Source: Gammaproteobacteria bacterium (GTDB taxonomy: Bacteria > Pseudomonadota > Gammaproteobacteria > GCA-001735895). From it: DNA of 39,604 bases. The number at the start of each line of letters is the position of its first letter. Positions within the stretch are counted from its first letter, which is position 1. Under the pieces are notes generated by a model. That model ran no database searches. It was not told where the DNA came from and saw only the letters and a program-made list of their open reading frames with translations. Below are positions 1-8,473 of this stretch, piece after piece. Location of the stretch: NCBI GenBank assembly GCA_030595795.1, contig JAUVCH010000023.1:1-39604 (forward strand), given 5' to 3'. The translations under genes were made by a program, and so were the position numbers.

Positions 1-158
1 GTGACTGGTGCACATTTTTTGTGATACCGACCAAATGAAAAAACGGGTGTAGGTGGTTGACTAACTTGAAGATCTGATTAGCCTGCACTTCAGGAGAATA
101 TTTTTGTGCTTTCGATTGACAATTTGCCTAATGGGTGACCCGATGTTTTCATGTTTAT

Positions 159-1358
159 ATGAGTAACTTGAAACAACGCGGGTTTAATCAGTTTAGTGAT
201 TTGAGTGCCCGGCTTAATCTGGACTCTGGCGATGCCTGGCAAGTCCACGAACAGGCATTGGCAATGAAGCAGGCTGGCGAAGATGTTGTCCTGCTTTCAA
301 TTGGTGACCCTGATTTCCGCACACCCGATCCGATTGTCGATAATGCAGTTAGTCACATGCGCGTTGGACGCACACATTATTCGCCCGCTTTAGGTGAACT
401 CAATCTGCGTCGTGCTGTTGCCGACTACGAATCCCGAATTTCCCCGCTGGGCTGTAGTGAAAACGAAGTGTCGATATACCCCGGTGTCACCTCGGCTATT
501 TATTCAGTCATGAGTTGTCTGTTAAACCCGGGCGAAGAAATTCTTATTGTTGACCCACTCTACGTTGGCTATACGCCGATACTAGAAGCATTAAATCTTA
601 AAGTATCAGCGGTTTTGGCCCTGTCCGAACACGGGTTCGAGCCTCAGTTAGAAGATTTTAAGGCGGCAATTAATTCGAATACGCGTGTTGTGTTTATCAA
701 TACGCCGGGTAATCCTACTGGCGCCATCATATCGCGAGAAACCCTGGGAGCACTAGCCAGTTATTGCTTCGATAGAGGGATTTGGCTGGTGTGCGACGAA
801 GTTTATTCAATGTTTACCTACGAGAAGCCACATATCTCACTGCGTACTGCTGCGGAACGACTCGACAATATAGTGGTAATAGATGGTTTATCGAAATCAC
901 ATGCAATGAGCGGTTGGCGTGTTGGTTGGGTTGTGGCGCCGGTCGAATTGACTAAACACTTAGGTCGGTTCTCTGCGATGTCACTATTTGGTTGTCCGCA
1001 GTTTATTCAGGATGCGGCAGCTTTTGCTCTGAATAATGATGAATATTATGTACGCGAAATGCGTGCCCAATATCAAAAACGAAGAGACCTGGTTTGTGCG
1101 AGATTGGCGCAGATGCCTGGTTTGGAATATCTGACGCCCGAGTCGGGTATGTTTATCATGGTCGATATTAGTCGCGTTTATAAAGACGACAAGGAATTCG
1201 CGCAAAAATTGCTCGATGCCGAAAAGCTATCAGTATTACCGGGCAGTGCATTCGGCGAGGGTACGACAGGGCATATTAGACTTTCTCTGGTTCAGCCCGA
1301 AAATATGCTGACTGAAGGCTGTAATCGACTCGAACGATTTTTGCAGGCAAATCACTAG
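159..1358 (+). CDS. aruH: PLP-dependent aminotransferase, arginine:pyruvate transaminase-like
   Basis: Fold-type I aminotransferase, 399 aa from the ATG at 159; an upstream in-frame GTG at 135 would add 8 residues, and neither start has a clear Shine-Dalgarno. Visible motifs are the substrate/PLP segment NTPGNPTGA, the CDEVYS aspartate-tyrosine motif, the Schiff-base lysine in LSKSHAMSGWRVGW (about residue 246) and the C-terminal GHIRLSLV arginine segment. From memory, phrases such as SKSHAMSGWRVGWVV and QFIQDAA resemble Pseudomonas AruH, which transfers the amino group of arginine to pyruvate and yields 2-ketoarginine. The gene 28 bp downstream encodes an AruI-like decarboxylase, the next step of that route, which strengthens the call. 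A generic aspartate or aromatic aminotransferase remains possible. Confidence 0.8.
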   Translation: MSNLKQRGFNQFSDLSARLNLDSGDAWQVHEQALAMKQAGEDVVLLSIGDPDFRTPDPIVDNAVSHMRVGRTHYSPALGELNLRRAVADYESRISPLGCSENEVSIYPGVTSAIYSVMSCLLNPGEEILIVDPLYVGYTPILEALNLKVSAVLALSEHGFEPQLEDFKAAINSNTRVVFINTPGNPTGAIISRETLGALASYCFDRGIWLVCDEVYSMFTYEKPHISLRTAAERLDNIVVIDGLSKSHAMSGWRVGWVVAPVELTKHLGRFSAMSLFGCPQFIQDAAAFALNNDEYYVREMRAQYQKRRDLVCARLAQMPGLEYLTPESGMFIMVDISRVYKDDKEFAQKLLDAEKLSVLPGSAFGEGTTGHIRLSLVQPENMLTEGCNRLERFLQANH

Positions 1359-1386
1359 ATTATTGATCTAGACGGGAATATTCATT

Positions 1387-3021
1387 ATGGCAACTTGCGG
1401 CGAAGTGCTGGTCAAAATTCTGCAAAACTATGGGATCGATACCATATTTGGTATTCCGGGCGTACATACGGTTGAACTGTATCGCGGGCTGGAAGAAGTC
1501 TCGATAAAACACGTCACCCCAAGACATGAACAGGGCGCTGGATTTATGGCGGATGGCTATGCGCGTTCGAGTGGAAAAGTCGCCGCCTGCTTCATCATTA
1601 CCGGGCCAGGTATGACCAATATTGCTACCGCAATGGGCCAGGCTCTGGCGGATTCAATACCAATGTTGGTTATTTCTTCGGTCAATCGTACTCATCAATT
1701 GGGGCTCGGCGAAGGGCATTTACATGAGATGCCAGCTCAGAGAAATCTGGTAGCCGGTGTCGCCCGATTTAGCCATACTTTATTACGTGCCGATGAACTA
1801 CCGATGGTGCTTGCGCACGCTTTCGCTGTTTTTAATAGCGAACGCCCTGGCCCGGTACATATCGAAATCCCTATCGACGTGATTCAATCGTCAGCTGATC
1901 ATTTAGATATCACACCATTTGCACTGCCAAGTGCGCCTGGGCCGTCAGCGCAGGCTATCACCAGCTGTATCGAATGGTTGAAAAATGCCAGGCAACCGTT
2001 GATCGCCATAGGTGGCGGTTCAATCAAGGCGGCGAACGACGTGATTGAATTAGCCGAAAAACTAGACGCGCCTGTCATCAATACGGTGAACGCGAAGGGC
2101 GTACTGCCCTATAGCCACCCGCTCGCTGTCGGCGGTTCGAGTTCGTGCCCTGCGGTACGAAATGCTTTACAGGCAGCCGATGTTGTATTGGCGATTGGCA
2201 CGGAGTTTGGTGAAACAGACTACGATTATTTTTTCGAAGGTAGGGTTGAAATAAAAGGAAAGTTAATCCGTATTGATATCGATAGCAGTCAACTCATCCG
2301 TAATATCAGGTCAGATTTAGCGATATGTAGTGATGCAAGTCAGGCACTACAGGCATTGAATCGGTTTTTCGATCGACCAGCTAGTGGTGGTACCGGAGCG
2401 GTGCGAGCAAAAAAAATACGTGATGAATTACAGGCCACGCGAGATACCGGGTACGAAAAATTCTTCGAAGCAATCCAAACAGCACTGCCAGACGTGATTA
2501 TCGCCGGGGACTCGACTCAGCCGATTTATTACGCCTGGCTACATTATGAAACCGAAAAGCCACGGCGTTACTTTCATTCAGCATCAGGGTTTGGCACATT
2601 AGGCTATGCAATTCCTGCGGCTATCGGTGCCAAACTGGCAATGCCTGAATCCCCCGTCATTGGTATGATCGGTGATGGCGCCGCTCAGTTTACGATAGGT
2701 GAGATGGCCGCTGCGGTCGAAGCCAAACTACCGGTCATATTCCTGGTGTGGAATAATAATGGCTACGGCGAGATAAAACGCTTTATGGAAGAAGGTGATA
2801 TTCCACAAATTGGCGTCGATATCTATACCCCCGATTTTATTGGACTCGGTGAGGCATTCGGTTGCAATGCCGTGGTTGCAAATGATATTAATCAATTGAA
2901 AAAAGAGCTAGTTGCGGCAACGACTCGCCGATTGCCAACTGTAATCGAAGTCAAGCAACACCATTTCATCGACAGCAAAAAAGAAAATAAGGGGCCGGAA
3001 ATAAGAGCCCTGAATTTATGA
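1387..3021 (+). CDS. aruI: ThDP-dependent 5-guanidino-2-oxopentanoate (2-ketoarginine) decarboxylase-like
   Basis: 544 aa enzyme of the acetolactate synthase/decarboxylase family. The N-terminal pyrimidine-binding domain carries FGIPGVHTVELYRG and the ThDP-activating glutamate in RHEQGAGFMADGYAR (E48). The middle domain has the IGGGS segment, and the C-terminal ThDP-binding motif runs from GDG (429-431) to NN (456-457). The GVHTVELYRG signature and the pairing with an AruH-like aminotransferase point to AruI, which decarboxylates 2-ketoarginine to 4-guanidinobutyraldehyde in the arginine transaminase pathway. No aldehyde dehydrogenase or guanidinobutyrase gene is visible here, so later steps would be elsewhere. 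A true acetolactate synthase is unlikely because no ilvN-type small subunit follows. Confidence 0.8.
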   Translation: MATCGEVLVKILQNYGIDTIFGIPGVHTVELYRGLEEVSIKHVTPRHEQGAGFMADGYARSSGKVAACFIITGPGMTNIATAMGQALADSIPMLVISSVNRTHQLGLGEGHLHEMPAQRNLVAGVARFSHTLLRADELPMVLAHAFAVFNSERPGPVHIEIPIDVIQSSADHLDITPFALPSAPGPSAQAITSCIEWLKNARQPLIAIGGGSIKAANDVIELAEKLDAPVINTVNAKGVLPYSHPLAVGGSSSCPAVRNALQAADVVLAIGTEFGETDYDYFFEGRVEIKGKLIRIDIDSSQLIRNIRSDLAICSDASQALQALNRFFDRPASGGTGAVRAKKIRDELQATRDTGYEKFFEAIQTALPDVIIAGDSTQPIYYAWLHYETEKPRRYFHSASGFGTLGYAIPAAIGAKLAMPESPVIGMIGDGAAQFTIGEMAAAVEAKLPVIFLVWNNNGYGEIKRFMEEGDIPQIGVDIYTPDFIGLGEAFGCNAVVANDINQLKKELVAATTRRLPTVIEVKQHHFIDSKKENKGPEIRALNL

Positions 3022-3166
3022 TTCCCTACATATTATTATCTACAGTTTTATTTACTGGCATGGGTGTCGCTTTGGACTTGAATTCACCCTAATCGAAAAT
3101 AAACCGTGTGCTCGAAACATCGATTGTTCGGAGTTTCCTATACTTAAATACAAGTCCAAATTTAGA
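3022..3166. other. Intergenic region with a widely spaced 10-bp inverted repeat
   Basis: No gene is seen here. TTTGGACTTG at 3071-3080 has its exact reverse complement CAAGTCCAAA at 3151-3160, 70 bp apart, just past the 3' end of the degraded beta-barrel gene. It could be a long stem-loop ending aruI transcription or a relic of an excised element; there is no T-tract, so a classical terminator is not supported. Confidence 0.35.
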
Positions 3167-3562
3167 TTAAAAGTATCTAACAAGGCCGATGTTAATAGCG
3201 GTCACATCGACACCGTCGTTATTATTATAGATAATATAGTCAACCATGAAAGATGAAGAGTCCATAGATTTTTCATACCCAAATCCGATCCCTGTGTCAT
3301 CATCGTCAGCCGATATGGATAGCCCTCCGGCACTAAATGTGATTTCGCTATTCGTTGGGCCAATCATTGCATATAATTTCGAACCATCCCCGATTGGTAT
3401 GCTGCCTTTCAAGTAAAAGAATGTGGTATCCACGCTAATATCAACGCCAAGAATTTCATCCTTGGTACTCGATACCAAAAATGGGTACTGGCTGCACTCA
3501 AGTTGATTATACGAAACTAATTCAGTTGTCGTAATAGGCTTAAGGACGAAGATGGTGTAGGG
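3167..3562 (-). pseudogene. C-terminal remnant of an outer-membrane beta-barrel protein
   Basis: The reading frame is open on the minus strand from a stop at 3565-3563 to the stop at 3167. The translated tail has alternating polar/hydrophobic strands (ILGVDISVDTTFFYLKGSIP, SFMVDYIIYNNNDGVD) and ends in INIGLVRYF, with the terminal aromatic residue that marks outer-membrane barrels for BAM recognition. It resembles the last strands of small porin-family barrels (OmpA-like/OMP_b-brl class). There is no signal peptide, no ATG and no good ribosome site; the first usable start is a TTG at 3478, already inside the barrel. The frame upstream of the TTG still reads plausibly (YNQLE) before breaking down. 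I read this as a 5'-truncated gene rather than a functional 103-aa protein. The 150 bp upstream (to 3710) shows nothing recognisable. Confidence 0.6.
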
Positions 3563-3710
3563 CTAAGACTACATTAAATCGGTTACCTGATAAGCTCTCG
3601 ATATCGAAAGGGTATAACAACATAAAGGCCGCATCTCGAATGTTGAATTTATATGCCAATCTGTCAATTAACCTTGCCTGTGACCACCACTTGTAACAGA
3701 GAATATTTTA

Positions 3711-4649
3711 TCAGCCCACTACCAACTCGCCGATAGCAATACCCTGCTCACCTGCGATGGAATAGAGGAGATATATATTCCCATTCTCTTCGTAAATAGC
3801 GGGGTCGCGTAATTGATTCACTCTTTGCATGATCGCGCCGTATGCCGAAGGACACGGTTCCAAATCTACACCCTCCCAGTGCTTTACCGCACGATGCAAT
3901 TCTGTTGCTTCACCCATGCTCCACTGTAGCCAGTCGCGGTCGGTGTCGAGCCGGGAAACCAGGATACGCTCTGGCGCATCACCGACACGGGTCCAGAAAA
4001 CATACCAGCTATCTGCATGTCTCAGCAACGCATGATGACGTATTGGTTCTTTGGTGATTTGAGGCCCCGGCTCAAAATTGCTTAGTCCGTCGCGGGAGCG
4101 ATAGAGTTGACCCGGCATAGCCAGAGCGTAAAACCAGTCCTGATGAGGGAATATTTTAAAATAGGGAAGCCCGAGTATTGTATTTTGAACCTCGAAGTCT
4201 AAGCCATTATTCGATAACGCTAGCCGGGTTCGTTGTATGCCGTTTTGCATGCGTCCGTGAAAGTACAGGCGGATCTGGCGACTCTCGTGATCGACCCAGA
4301 CATCGGGGGATGCAATATGCGGGACGCTGTCGTCGTCGCCCTTGTCTATATACGCTTTGGCTTCTGAGTGTAAATCTGTTTCCAGCGGGGGACTGGTAGC
4401 GAATTGACTGTTAGTCAAATCGACTGGATTAAAGGGTGAAATCTCCCACGGGCCATCTAGCCGATCACTGCTTGCCAGTCGAATCGATTGCCCATGGTGA
4501 TGTGCAAAATAAAGTAGATATTTACCTGGCGTGTCGGGCAACCAGTCTGGGGCTTTAATCAACGATGGGCCATTGGCATTGTCGAGCAAATGTGGGTGAC
4601 TTGCGACATCGATGATGGGTGAATCGTTGATAAATTTAAAGGTAAACAC
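3711..4649 (-). CDS. Five-bladed beta-propeller, glycoside hydrolase family 43-like protein
   Basis: 312 aa, starting at a GTG; no in-frame ATG exists upstream. The sequence shows repeated propeller-blade patterns: YLLYFAHHHGQSIRLASSD, a SPDVWVD segment followed by IRLYFHG, SWYVFWTRVG, and a last blade with LRDPAIYEENGNIYLLYS. This layout is typical of GH43/GH117-like propellers, where acidic residues in such positions form the active site. There is no signal peptide, so a cytoplasmic role or inactive fold is possible. It begins 32 bp downstream of boxB on the same strand and is probably co-transcribed with the benzoyl-CoA genes, an odd partner for them. The substrate cannot be predicted. Confidence 0.55.
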   Translation of the reverse strand: MFTFKFINDSPIIDVASHPHLLDNANGPSLIKAPDWLPDTPGKYLLYFAHHHGQSIRLASSDRLDGPWEISPFNPVDLTNSQFATSPPLETDLHSEAKAYIDKGDDDSVPHIASPDVWVDHESRQIRLYFHGRMQNGIQRTRLALSNNGLDFEVQNTILGLPYFKIFPHQDWFYALAMPGQLYRSRDGLSNFEPGPQITKEPIRHHALLRHADSWYVFWTRVGDAPERILVSRLDTDRDWLQWSMGEATELHRAVKHWEGVDLEPCPSAYGAIMQRVNQLRDPAIYEENGNIYLLYSIAGEQGIAIGELVVG

Positions 4650-4681
4650 GGCCCTGCTGCATCCATCGTAGCTAAGTATGA

Positions 4682-6109
4682 CTAGTTAAAACGCACGTAT
4701 TCGAAGTTAACCGGCTGGCGATTAATGCCTATGGCCGGCGGTGCAATCCAGTTGGCGAATTTGCCAACTTCGACGACTCTTCCCATCAGGCTGGCAATAT
4801 ATTCGCGATCACTATCGGTGGGCAACCATTGACTGACATGGTTACCCCACTGTTGATCGGTTAGTACGTCACCATCGGGACTGACATTGACATCTCTCAG
4901 GGCTCCAATATTTCGATGAAAAGCCTTATGCGGGACCTTAAGCTGGTGCGAAATACCTGCTTTCTCAATAATTCGATTCCAGCGTTTTACCCCTAAAACT
5001 GTGTCTTTGATGTAATCGTCGCGCAAGACTTCGTTGAGGGCATTCAGCATCGGAACCTGGGTTTCAATCAATTTGTTATTGATCAAATGTAATACAGGGT
5101 AGGTATCATTTTTTAGCACATGATCGTCGGTACGTTTGCCTTCTCGATAACGGCCTTTTAAACCGGTGGAATAAAAGGTAGCGGCGTTACTGGATTCATC
5201 CGCACCGAATAAATCGACGGTAACACTGAAATGAAAGTTGATATAACGCTGCAATGTCGGCAGGTCGATGACGCCAGCTGCTCTGAGTTCTGCCGGATCG
5301 TCGGTTTTCAATTCATTCATGATTTCGCAGGTACGCTGGATAATTCGCGATATGCCCGACTCGCCGACGAACATGTGATGCGCTTCTTCGGTCAGCATAA
5401 AACGCGTGGTGCGTGCCAACGGATCGAAGCTGGATTCGGCTAGCGCACAAAGCTGAAATTTGCCATCGCGGTCGGTGAAGTAAGTAAACATGAAGAAAGA
5501 CAACCAGTCGGGTGTTTTTTCATTAAATGCCTGCAGAATACGTGGGTTGTCTTCTTCGCCACTACGTCGTTCCAGCAGGGCTTCGCCTTCTTCGCGGCCA
5601 TCGCGGCCAAAATATTTGTGTAGCAGATAAACCATTGCCCATAAATGACGACCTTCTTCGACATTCACCTGGAACAGGTTGCGCAGGTCGTACCTGCTCG
5701 GAGCAGTCAAACCCAGATGCCGTTGCTGCTCTACCGATGCGGGTTCGGTATCTCCCTGAGTTACGATAATCCGGCGCAGGTTGGCTCGGTATTCACCGGG
5801 AATTGATTGCCAGACATCTTCGCCCTTGTGGTCACCGAAATGGATTTTTCGATCCTGCTCGGCAGGATTTAAAAAGATGCCCCAACGATAATCGGGCATT
5901 TTGACGTAACCGAACTGGGCCCAGCCCTGCTGGTCTACGCTGGTTGCGGTGCGCAGATAGACATCGAAGTCATGCGAACCCTCGGGCCCCATATCCTGCC
6001 ACCAGTTCAGATAGCCTGGTTGCCAGTGTTCCAGCGCGCGCTTAAGGCTACGGTCCTCACCCAGGTTAACGTTGTTTGGAATTCTTTCGTTGTAATCGAT
6101 TGAAGACAT
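4682..6109 (-). CDS. boxB: Benzoyl-CoA 2,3-epoxidase (oxygenase) subunit BoxB
   Basis: 475 aa di-iron oxygenase component that epoxidises benzoyl-CoA with O2 in the aerobic hybrid benzoate pathway. I chose the ATG at 6109 (MSSIDYNERIPNN) because AGGAG lies just upstream and the product then has the usual BoxB length. The frame stays open 57 codons further upstream, but that stretch lies inside boxC. Carboxylate/histidine motifs of the di-iron centre are visible: VEEGRHLW (about 150-157) and LTEEAHHMF (about 239-247). It follows boxC by 19 bp in one transcription unit. The reductase BoxA that feeds it electrons is not in this window. Confidence 0.93.
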   Translation of the reverse strand: MSSIDYNERIPNNVNLGEDRSLKRALEHWQPGYLNWWQDMGPEGSHDFDVYLRTATSVDQQGWAQFGYVKMPDYRWGIFLNPAEQDRKIHFGDHKGEDVWQSIPGEYRANLRRIIVTQGDTEPASVEQQRHLGLTAPSRYDLRNLFQVNVEEGRHLWAMVYLLHKYFGRDGREEGEALLERRSGEEDNPRILQAFNEKTPDWLSFFMFTYFTDRDGKFQLCALAESSFDPLARTTRFMLTEEAHHMFVGESGISRIIQRTCEIMNELKTDDPAELRAAGVIDLPTLQRYINFHFSVTVDLFGADESSNAATFYSTGLKGRYREGKRTDDHVLKNDTYPVLHLINNKLIETQVPMLNALNEVLRDDYIKDTVLGVKRWNRIIEKAGISHQLKVPHKAFHRNIGALRDVNVSPDGDVLTDQQWGNHVSQWLPTDSDREYIASLMGRVVEVGKFANWIAPPAIGINRQPVNFEYVRFN

Positions 6110-6128
6110 ATTTTTCTCCTGAGACTGG

Positions 6129-7787
6129 TTAGATTCGCTTCCAGTCGAAACTGGTTTTTTCGCCGGTACCGTAAACCTTGAGTGCACCGGACTCACCAAC
6201 TGCGTTTGGCCGTTGGAAAATCCAGTTTTGCCAGGCGGTGAGGCGTCCAAAGATTCGGGTAAACATATTTTCTGTGCCATTGAATCGTAGATTCGCTTCC
6301 ATGCCGGTGAGGGCGTCCGGTGACATCGAGACCCGCTCCTCGATCGCTATGCGGACTTCATCGTCCCAGTCAAGATCATCGGGGTTACTGGTGACCAAAC
6401 CCAGGACCATGGCAGCATCGGCATCCAGCGGGGCTAAAATTTTCCCGCGGACGGCATCAAGTGCTGCCTGTTCGTTGTAAAAACGGCGCGCCAGTCGGCT
6501 CTCACCAGTGATCATCGGATAAAGTCCAAAATTTGCCTCGCCCGCAGTAATATTCGGAGCCAGTTCGATATCGTCCGGTAACGCAAGGTGATAGCTGCGG
6601 TCACAGGCTAACGCCAGTTCCAGAAAGCTGCCTGCAAAGCAGGAGCCTTCTTCGATGAGGGCGAATAGACTGCGTGATGATACGTCGAGTCGGCTTAGCG
6701 TGCGTCGTAGATGGCCGATTGTTTCGCGTACCAGCCAGTGACCCTGATGCTGGTGCAGGGTTGCGTCCATTCTCAGTACTGCGGCTGCATCACCAGTGGT
6801 CTTGATCAACCAAAGGCCGAGGCCTGGCTCGTTAGTCCGCATGGATAGAATGGCGTCGTCCAGCTCACGCGCCAGGGTTAACGGGTACCAGTCAGCTCCC
6901 GCAGCCTCGATGGCTGCGATGTCGACAGGTTGTTCGCCATCTGGTGCCTTGACGATAAAAGTGGCAGTTCGAGCAGTGTGATCCATTGCTACCGTGACGT
7001 GACTGTAACTTAAGGTATCTGTTTTTATACTGCGATTCAGTGAGGTCAGGGTGATGCCCTTGCCATCTGCAGGACGGTCACTGTTTGCGGCCAGGGCTTC
7101 TGCTCGCCCCCGGACTTTCTGCTCGAAAACCTTGGGTTTGGCGATATCGTCAACTAGTCGCCAATCCTTTGCTTTCTGACCACGAACACCCTCGGTAGTC
7201 GTACAGAATATATCCGCCAGGTCGTGGCGTACATGACGCTTGTCAGTAATCCGCGTCAGGCCGCCGGTGCCGGGTAAAACTCCCAGCAGCGGCACTTCGG
7301 GCAAGCTGACTGCGCTGGATCGATCGTCTACCAGAATAATTTCGTCGCAAGCCAGCGCGAGTTCGTATCCGCCACCGGCACAGGTGCCATTGACGGCTGC
7401 AATAAATTTCAATCCGCTATAGCGCGAAGAGTCTTCGAGTCCATTACGGGTTTCGTTGGTGAATTTACAGAAGTTGACCTTCCAGGCATGGCTGCTAGTA
7501 CCGAGCATGAATATATTCGCGCCAGAGCAAAATATCTTGTCTTTAAGGCTACTCAGGACGACTGTGCGTACTTCGGGATGCTCAAATCGAATTCGGTTGA
7601 TGGCATCGTTGAGTTCGATATCGACACCCAGGTCATAACTATTAAGCTTGAGTTTGTAACCCGGACGTAAGCCTGCATTTTCGTCAAAGTCAGCGAGCAA
7701 AGTGGCAACTGGGCCATTAAATTCCAGCTTCCAGTGTTTGTACTGTGCTGGATCGGTTTGGTAATCGACACGGTCGGATTGTGTCAC
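6129..7787 (-). CDS. boxC: 2,3-epoxybenzoyl-CoA dihydrolase BoxC
   Basis: 552 aa, enoyl-CoA hydratase/isomerase-like ring-opening enzyme. It hydrolyses 2,3-epoxybenzoyl-CoA to 3,4-dehydroadipyl-CoA semialdehyde and formate. The crotonase-type oxyanion-hole segments are seen as KIFCSGANIFML and NGTCAGGGYELALACDE, and a second degenerate crotonase-like half carries FAGSFLELALACDR. It starts at a GTG (7787) preceded by GGAGA. First gene of the boxC-boxB-propeller unit, divergent from the thioesterase gene across an 82-bp gap that should hold both promoters. Length and motif order match BoxC well. Confidence 0.93.
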   Translation of the reverse strand: MTQSDRVDYQTDPAQYKHWKLEFNGPVATLLADFDENAGLRPGYKLKLNSYDLGVDIELNDAINRIRFEHPEVRTVVLSSLKDKIFCSGANIFMLGTSSHAWKVNFCKFTNETRNGLEDSSRYSGLKFIAAVNGTCAGGGYELALACDEIILVDDRSSAVSLPEVPLLGVLPGTGGLTRITDKRHVRHDLADIFCTTTEGVRGQKAKDWRLVDDIAKPKVFEQKVRGRAEALAANSDRPADGKGITLTSLNRSIKTDTLSYSHVTVAMDHTARTATFIVKAPDGEQPVDIAAIEAAGADWYPLTLARELDDAILSMRTNEPGLGLWLIKTTGDAAAVLRMDATLHQHQGHWLVRETIGHLRRTLSRLDVSSRSLFALIEEGSCFAGSFLELALACDRSYHLALPDDIELAPNITAGEANFGLYPMITGESRLARRFYNEQAALDAVRGKILAPLDADAAMVLGLVTSNPDDLDWDDEVRIAIEERVSMSPDALTGMEANLRFNGTENMFTRIFGRLTAWQNWIFQRPNAVGESGALKVYGTGEKTSFDWKRI

Positions 7788-7869
7788 GGCGAATTCTCCG
7801 ATGCTATCTCGTTGTTAAGGTGAAAAATACTTATACTAACACTATTAAAAAACATTAGAGTTCCGGACT

Positions 7870-8319
7870 ATGTTGACAGCCACCCAAAGAATTCGGGTCG
7901 AATGGGCGCATTGCGACCCCGCAGGTATTATTTTTAATCCGCATTATTATATCTGGATGGATTCAGGCACGCATGCCCTGTTACAGGCAGCCGGATTCGA
8001 CCTGATCGGCCAGACCCATGACGATAATCTGTTCCGAGGCTGCCCGCTGGTCGCCAGCAATATGGCGTTCAAAAGACCTCTTTATTTCGGAGATGTGACG
8101 CTGCTGTCCTCGCGGGTCGAAAAATTCGGCAATACCTCGCTTGTGGTCGCTCACGAATTCAGGCAGGGCGAAAACCCGAATCCGGTGGCCGTAGGACAGG
8201 AAGTCAGAGTATGGGGATATTCCGATGCTGAGCAGCCTGCGAAATTAATTGCCAAAGTGGTGCCAGAGGAAATCAGGGCGATGTTGTCGGTCGATAAAAC
8301 TGTCGACGTTTCTGTTTGA
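7870..8319 (+). CDS. Hot-dog acyl-CoA thioesterase, 4-hydroxybenzoyl-CoA thioesterase-like
   Basis: 149 aa single hot-dog domain. The N-terminal HCDPAGIIFNPHYY motif contains the aspartate (D16) that acts as the catalytic residue in 4-hydroxybenzoyl-CoA thioesterases. Later strands (LVVAHEFRQGE and VAVGQEVRVWGY) fit the fold. Its divergence from boxC suggests that it relieves CoA trapping by hydrolysing benzoyl-CoA or dead-end CoA esters of the box pathway; this is inference from context. A YbgC-type housekeeping thioesterase is the alternative. Confidence 0.8.
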   Translation: MLTATQRIRVEWAHCDPAGIIFNPHYYIWMDSGTHALLQAAGFDLIGQTHDDNLFRGCPLVASNMAFKRPLYFGDVTLLSSRVEKFGNTSLVVAHEFRQGENPNPVAVGQEVRVWGYSDAEQPAKLIAKVVPEEIRAMLSVDKTVDVSV

Positions 8320-8324
8320 GGACC

Positions 8325-8339
8325 CGTCAGGTGCTGACG
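8325..8339 (+). terminator. Short hairpin after the thioesterase gene
   Basis: CGTCAG, loop GTG, CTGACG form a 6-bp stem 5 bp after the stop codon, followed only by ATTT. It could be a weak terminator insulating the nrdD promoter that begins just downstream. Confidence 0.35.
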
Positions 8340-8370
8340 ATTTCCACACCGTTAAATTGTTTTCCCCAAC

Positions 8371-8384
8371 TTGACTTATGTCAA
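8371..8384 (+). promoter_or_regulatory. FNR/Anr-type box upstream of nrdD
   Basis: TTGAC-TTAT-GTCAA is a perfect dyad that differs from the FNR consensus TTGAT-N4-ATCAA by one symmetric base per half. It is centred about 41.5 bp upstream of a start site predicted from the -10-like TATAGT at 8407-8412, the class II activation position. This fits oxygen-limited induction of the class III ribonucleotide reductase that follows. A CRP site is less likely given the gene. Confidence 0.72.
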
Positions 8385-8399
8385 TTTCGTTGGCATTTT

Positions 8400-8446
8400 T
8401 ACTCTATATAGTAGTTTGCCTGACTTTAAACCACAACATATAGTGG
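8400..8446 (+). promoter_or_regulatory. Pair of NrdR-like boxes over the nrdD promoter
   Basis: Two imperfect palindromes resembling the NrdR consensus (ACACWATATATWGTGT) lie at 8400-8415 (core CTATATAG) and 8431-8446 (CCACAACATATAGTGG). Their centres are 31 bp apart, the three-helical-turn spacing typical of paired NrdR boxes. The first covers the putative -10 element TATAGT, so binding of the ATP/dATP-sensing repressor NrdR would block RNA polymerase. Confidence 0.62.
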
Positions 8447-8473
8447 TTGAAACCAAATGTAGAGGGCGGGTAA

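Noticed and set aside
116..144. TTGACA as a sigma70 -35 for aruH
   Set aside because: No acceptable -10 hexamer lies 16-18 bp downstream before the start codon.
6110..6280. N-terminal extension of BoxB (57 extra codons)
   Set aside because: It overlaps the boxC coding end, has no ribosome site at 6280, and the ATG at 6109 has AGGAG and gives the family length.
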